A stretch of DNA of 5,937 nt from assembly GCA_934725655.1 (NCBI GenBank), contig CAKVCJ010000128.1, positions 1-5,937 of the forward strand. Reading direction: 5' to 3'. The translations under genes were made by a program, and so were the position numbers. This document shows positions 5,804-5,937 of the stretch, piece after piece (position 1 is the stretch's first letter; the number at the start of each line of letters is the position of its first letter). This DNA is from an uncultured Brachyspira sp. (GTDB taxonomy: Bacteria; Spirochaetota; Brachyspiria; Brachyspirales; Brachyspiraceae). The notes under the pieces were generated by a model that saw only the letters and a program-made list of their open reading frames with translations, searched no databases and was not told where the DNA came from.

Positions 5804-5937
5804 TTAAATAGAATTAACTCTCTCATCAGTAATAGCTTTAGTAGGACATTTAGCTATACTCTCTTCAGTGACAGCATAATCTTCATAATTAACTATAGCC
5901 AAATTATTATCCATTCTCATTCCGCCCTCTTTAGTGT
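5804..5937 (-). CDS. rnfB: Rnf complex ferredoxin subunit B-like protein, C-terminal end (partial)
   Basis: The minus strand encodes the last 43 residues of a protein whose start lies beyond the window, ending with TAA at 5806-5804. The pattern MDNNLAIVNYEDYAVTEESI, then AKCPTKAI, matches the end of RnfB. There, 'M.NNLA.IDY' leads into the last 4Fe-4S motif, C..C..C...CP. RnfB is the membrane-associated ferredoxin subunit of the Rnf complex, which passes electrons from reduced ferredoxin toward NAD and pumps ions. Here the first three expected cysteines of that last motif are Y, T and S; only the final one (in KCPTKAI) remains, so this cluster is probably not formed. The extra ends after CPTKAI are short. 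A ferredoxin-like protein other than RnfB is possible because the diagnostic upstream part is not visible. No clear terminator separates its stop from the 5712 start, so read-through into the module is likely. Confidence 0.6.
   Translation of the reverse strand, partial: TKEGGMRMDNNLAIVNYEDYAVTEESIAKCPTKAITDERVNSI

Overview
The window looks like a piece of a Brachyspira-type spirochaete chromosome. This is inferred from the very low G+C, sigma70-like promoters buried in AT-rich gaps, a dispersed G+C-richer intergenic repeat of a kind I associate with Brachyspira, and an Rnf-type ferredoxin tail. No rRNA, tRNA, CRISPR array or transposase was found, so the genus call rests on style and gene content rather than on a marker gene.

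Layout, left to right. (1) At 2-121 an open frame on the + strand is probably the last 39 codons of an unidentified gene. (2) At 221-1399 (+) lies a membrane-anchored LysM-LysM-M23 peptidoglycan hydrolase, with a TTGACA promoter upstream and an intrinsic terminator downstream. (3) At 1461-1875 there is no gene, but there is one copy of a modular intergenic repeat. (4) At 1876-2763 (-) is a stand-alone DUF58/vWA protein with an intact MIDAS metal site and a near-consensus promoter. (5) At 2844-2950 is a second copy of the repeat, inverted relative to the first, so the pair brackets the DUF58 gene. (6) At 3003-3037 is a minus-strand terminator. (7) At 3062-3129 is a frameshifted remnant of the 3' end of an rnfB-like gene. 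(8) From 3167 to 5712 (-) lies a very AT-rich module annotated as two ORFs: a multi-spanning GT-C-like glycosyltransferase and, upstream of it, a short protein with one N-terminal membrane anchor. (9) At 5804-5937 (-) is the C-terminal tail of an rnfB-like gene that runs off the window.

Two readings go beyond routine annotation. First, the AT-rich module sits between two copies of about 50 bp of the same rnfB 3' end, with the apparent native rnfB terminator stranded beyond the far copy. This is the footprint of an insertion, or of a recombination event with duplication, at the 3' end of rnfB. Second, the two ORFs of the module appear to be one gene of about 848 codons broken by one missing base in a 7-A run. 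The frame of the downstream ORF continues upstream of its SD-less TTG start through a convincing membrane helix, right to that run. The same gene also carries a run of seven G near its 5' end, which is striking at roughly 20% G+C. Together these make it a candidate contingency (phase-variable) cell-surface glycosylation locus, or alternatively a decaying one.

The genes do not form one pathway. The M23 enzyme acts on the wall. The DUF58 protein is probably a partner of a MoxR-type AAA+ ATPase encoded elsewhere. The Rnf tail belongs to an energy-conserving membrane ferredoxin complex. The inserted module probably modifies surface glycans.
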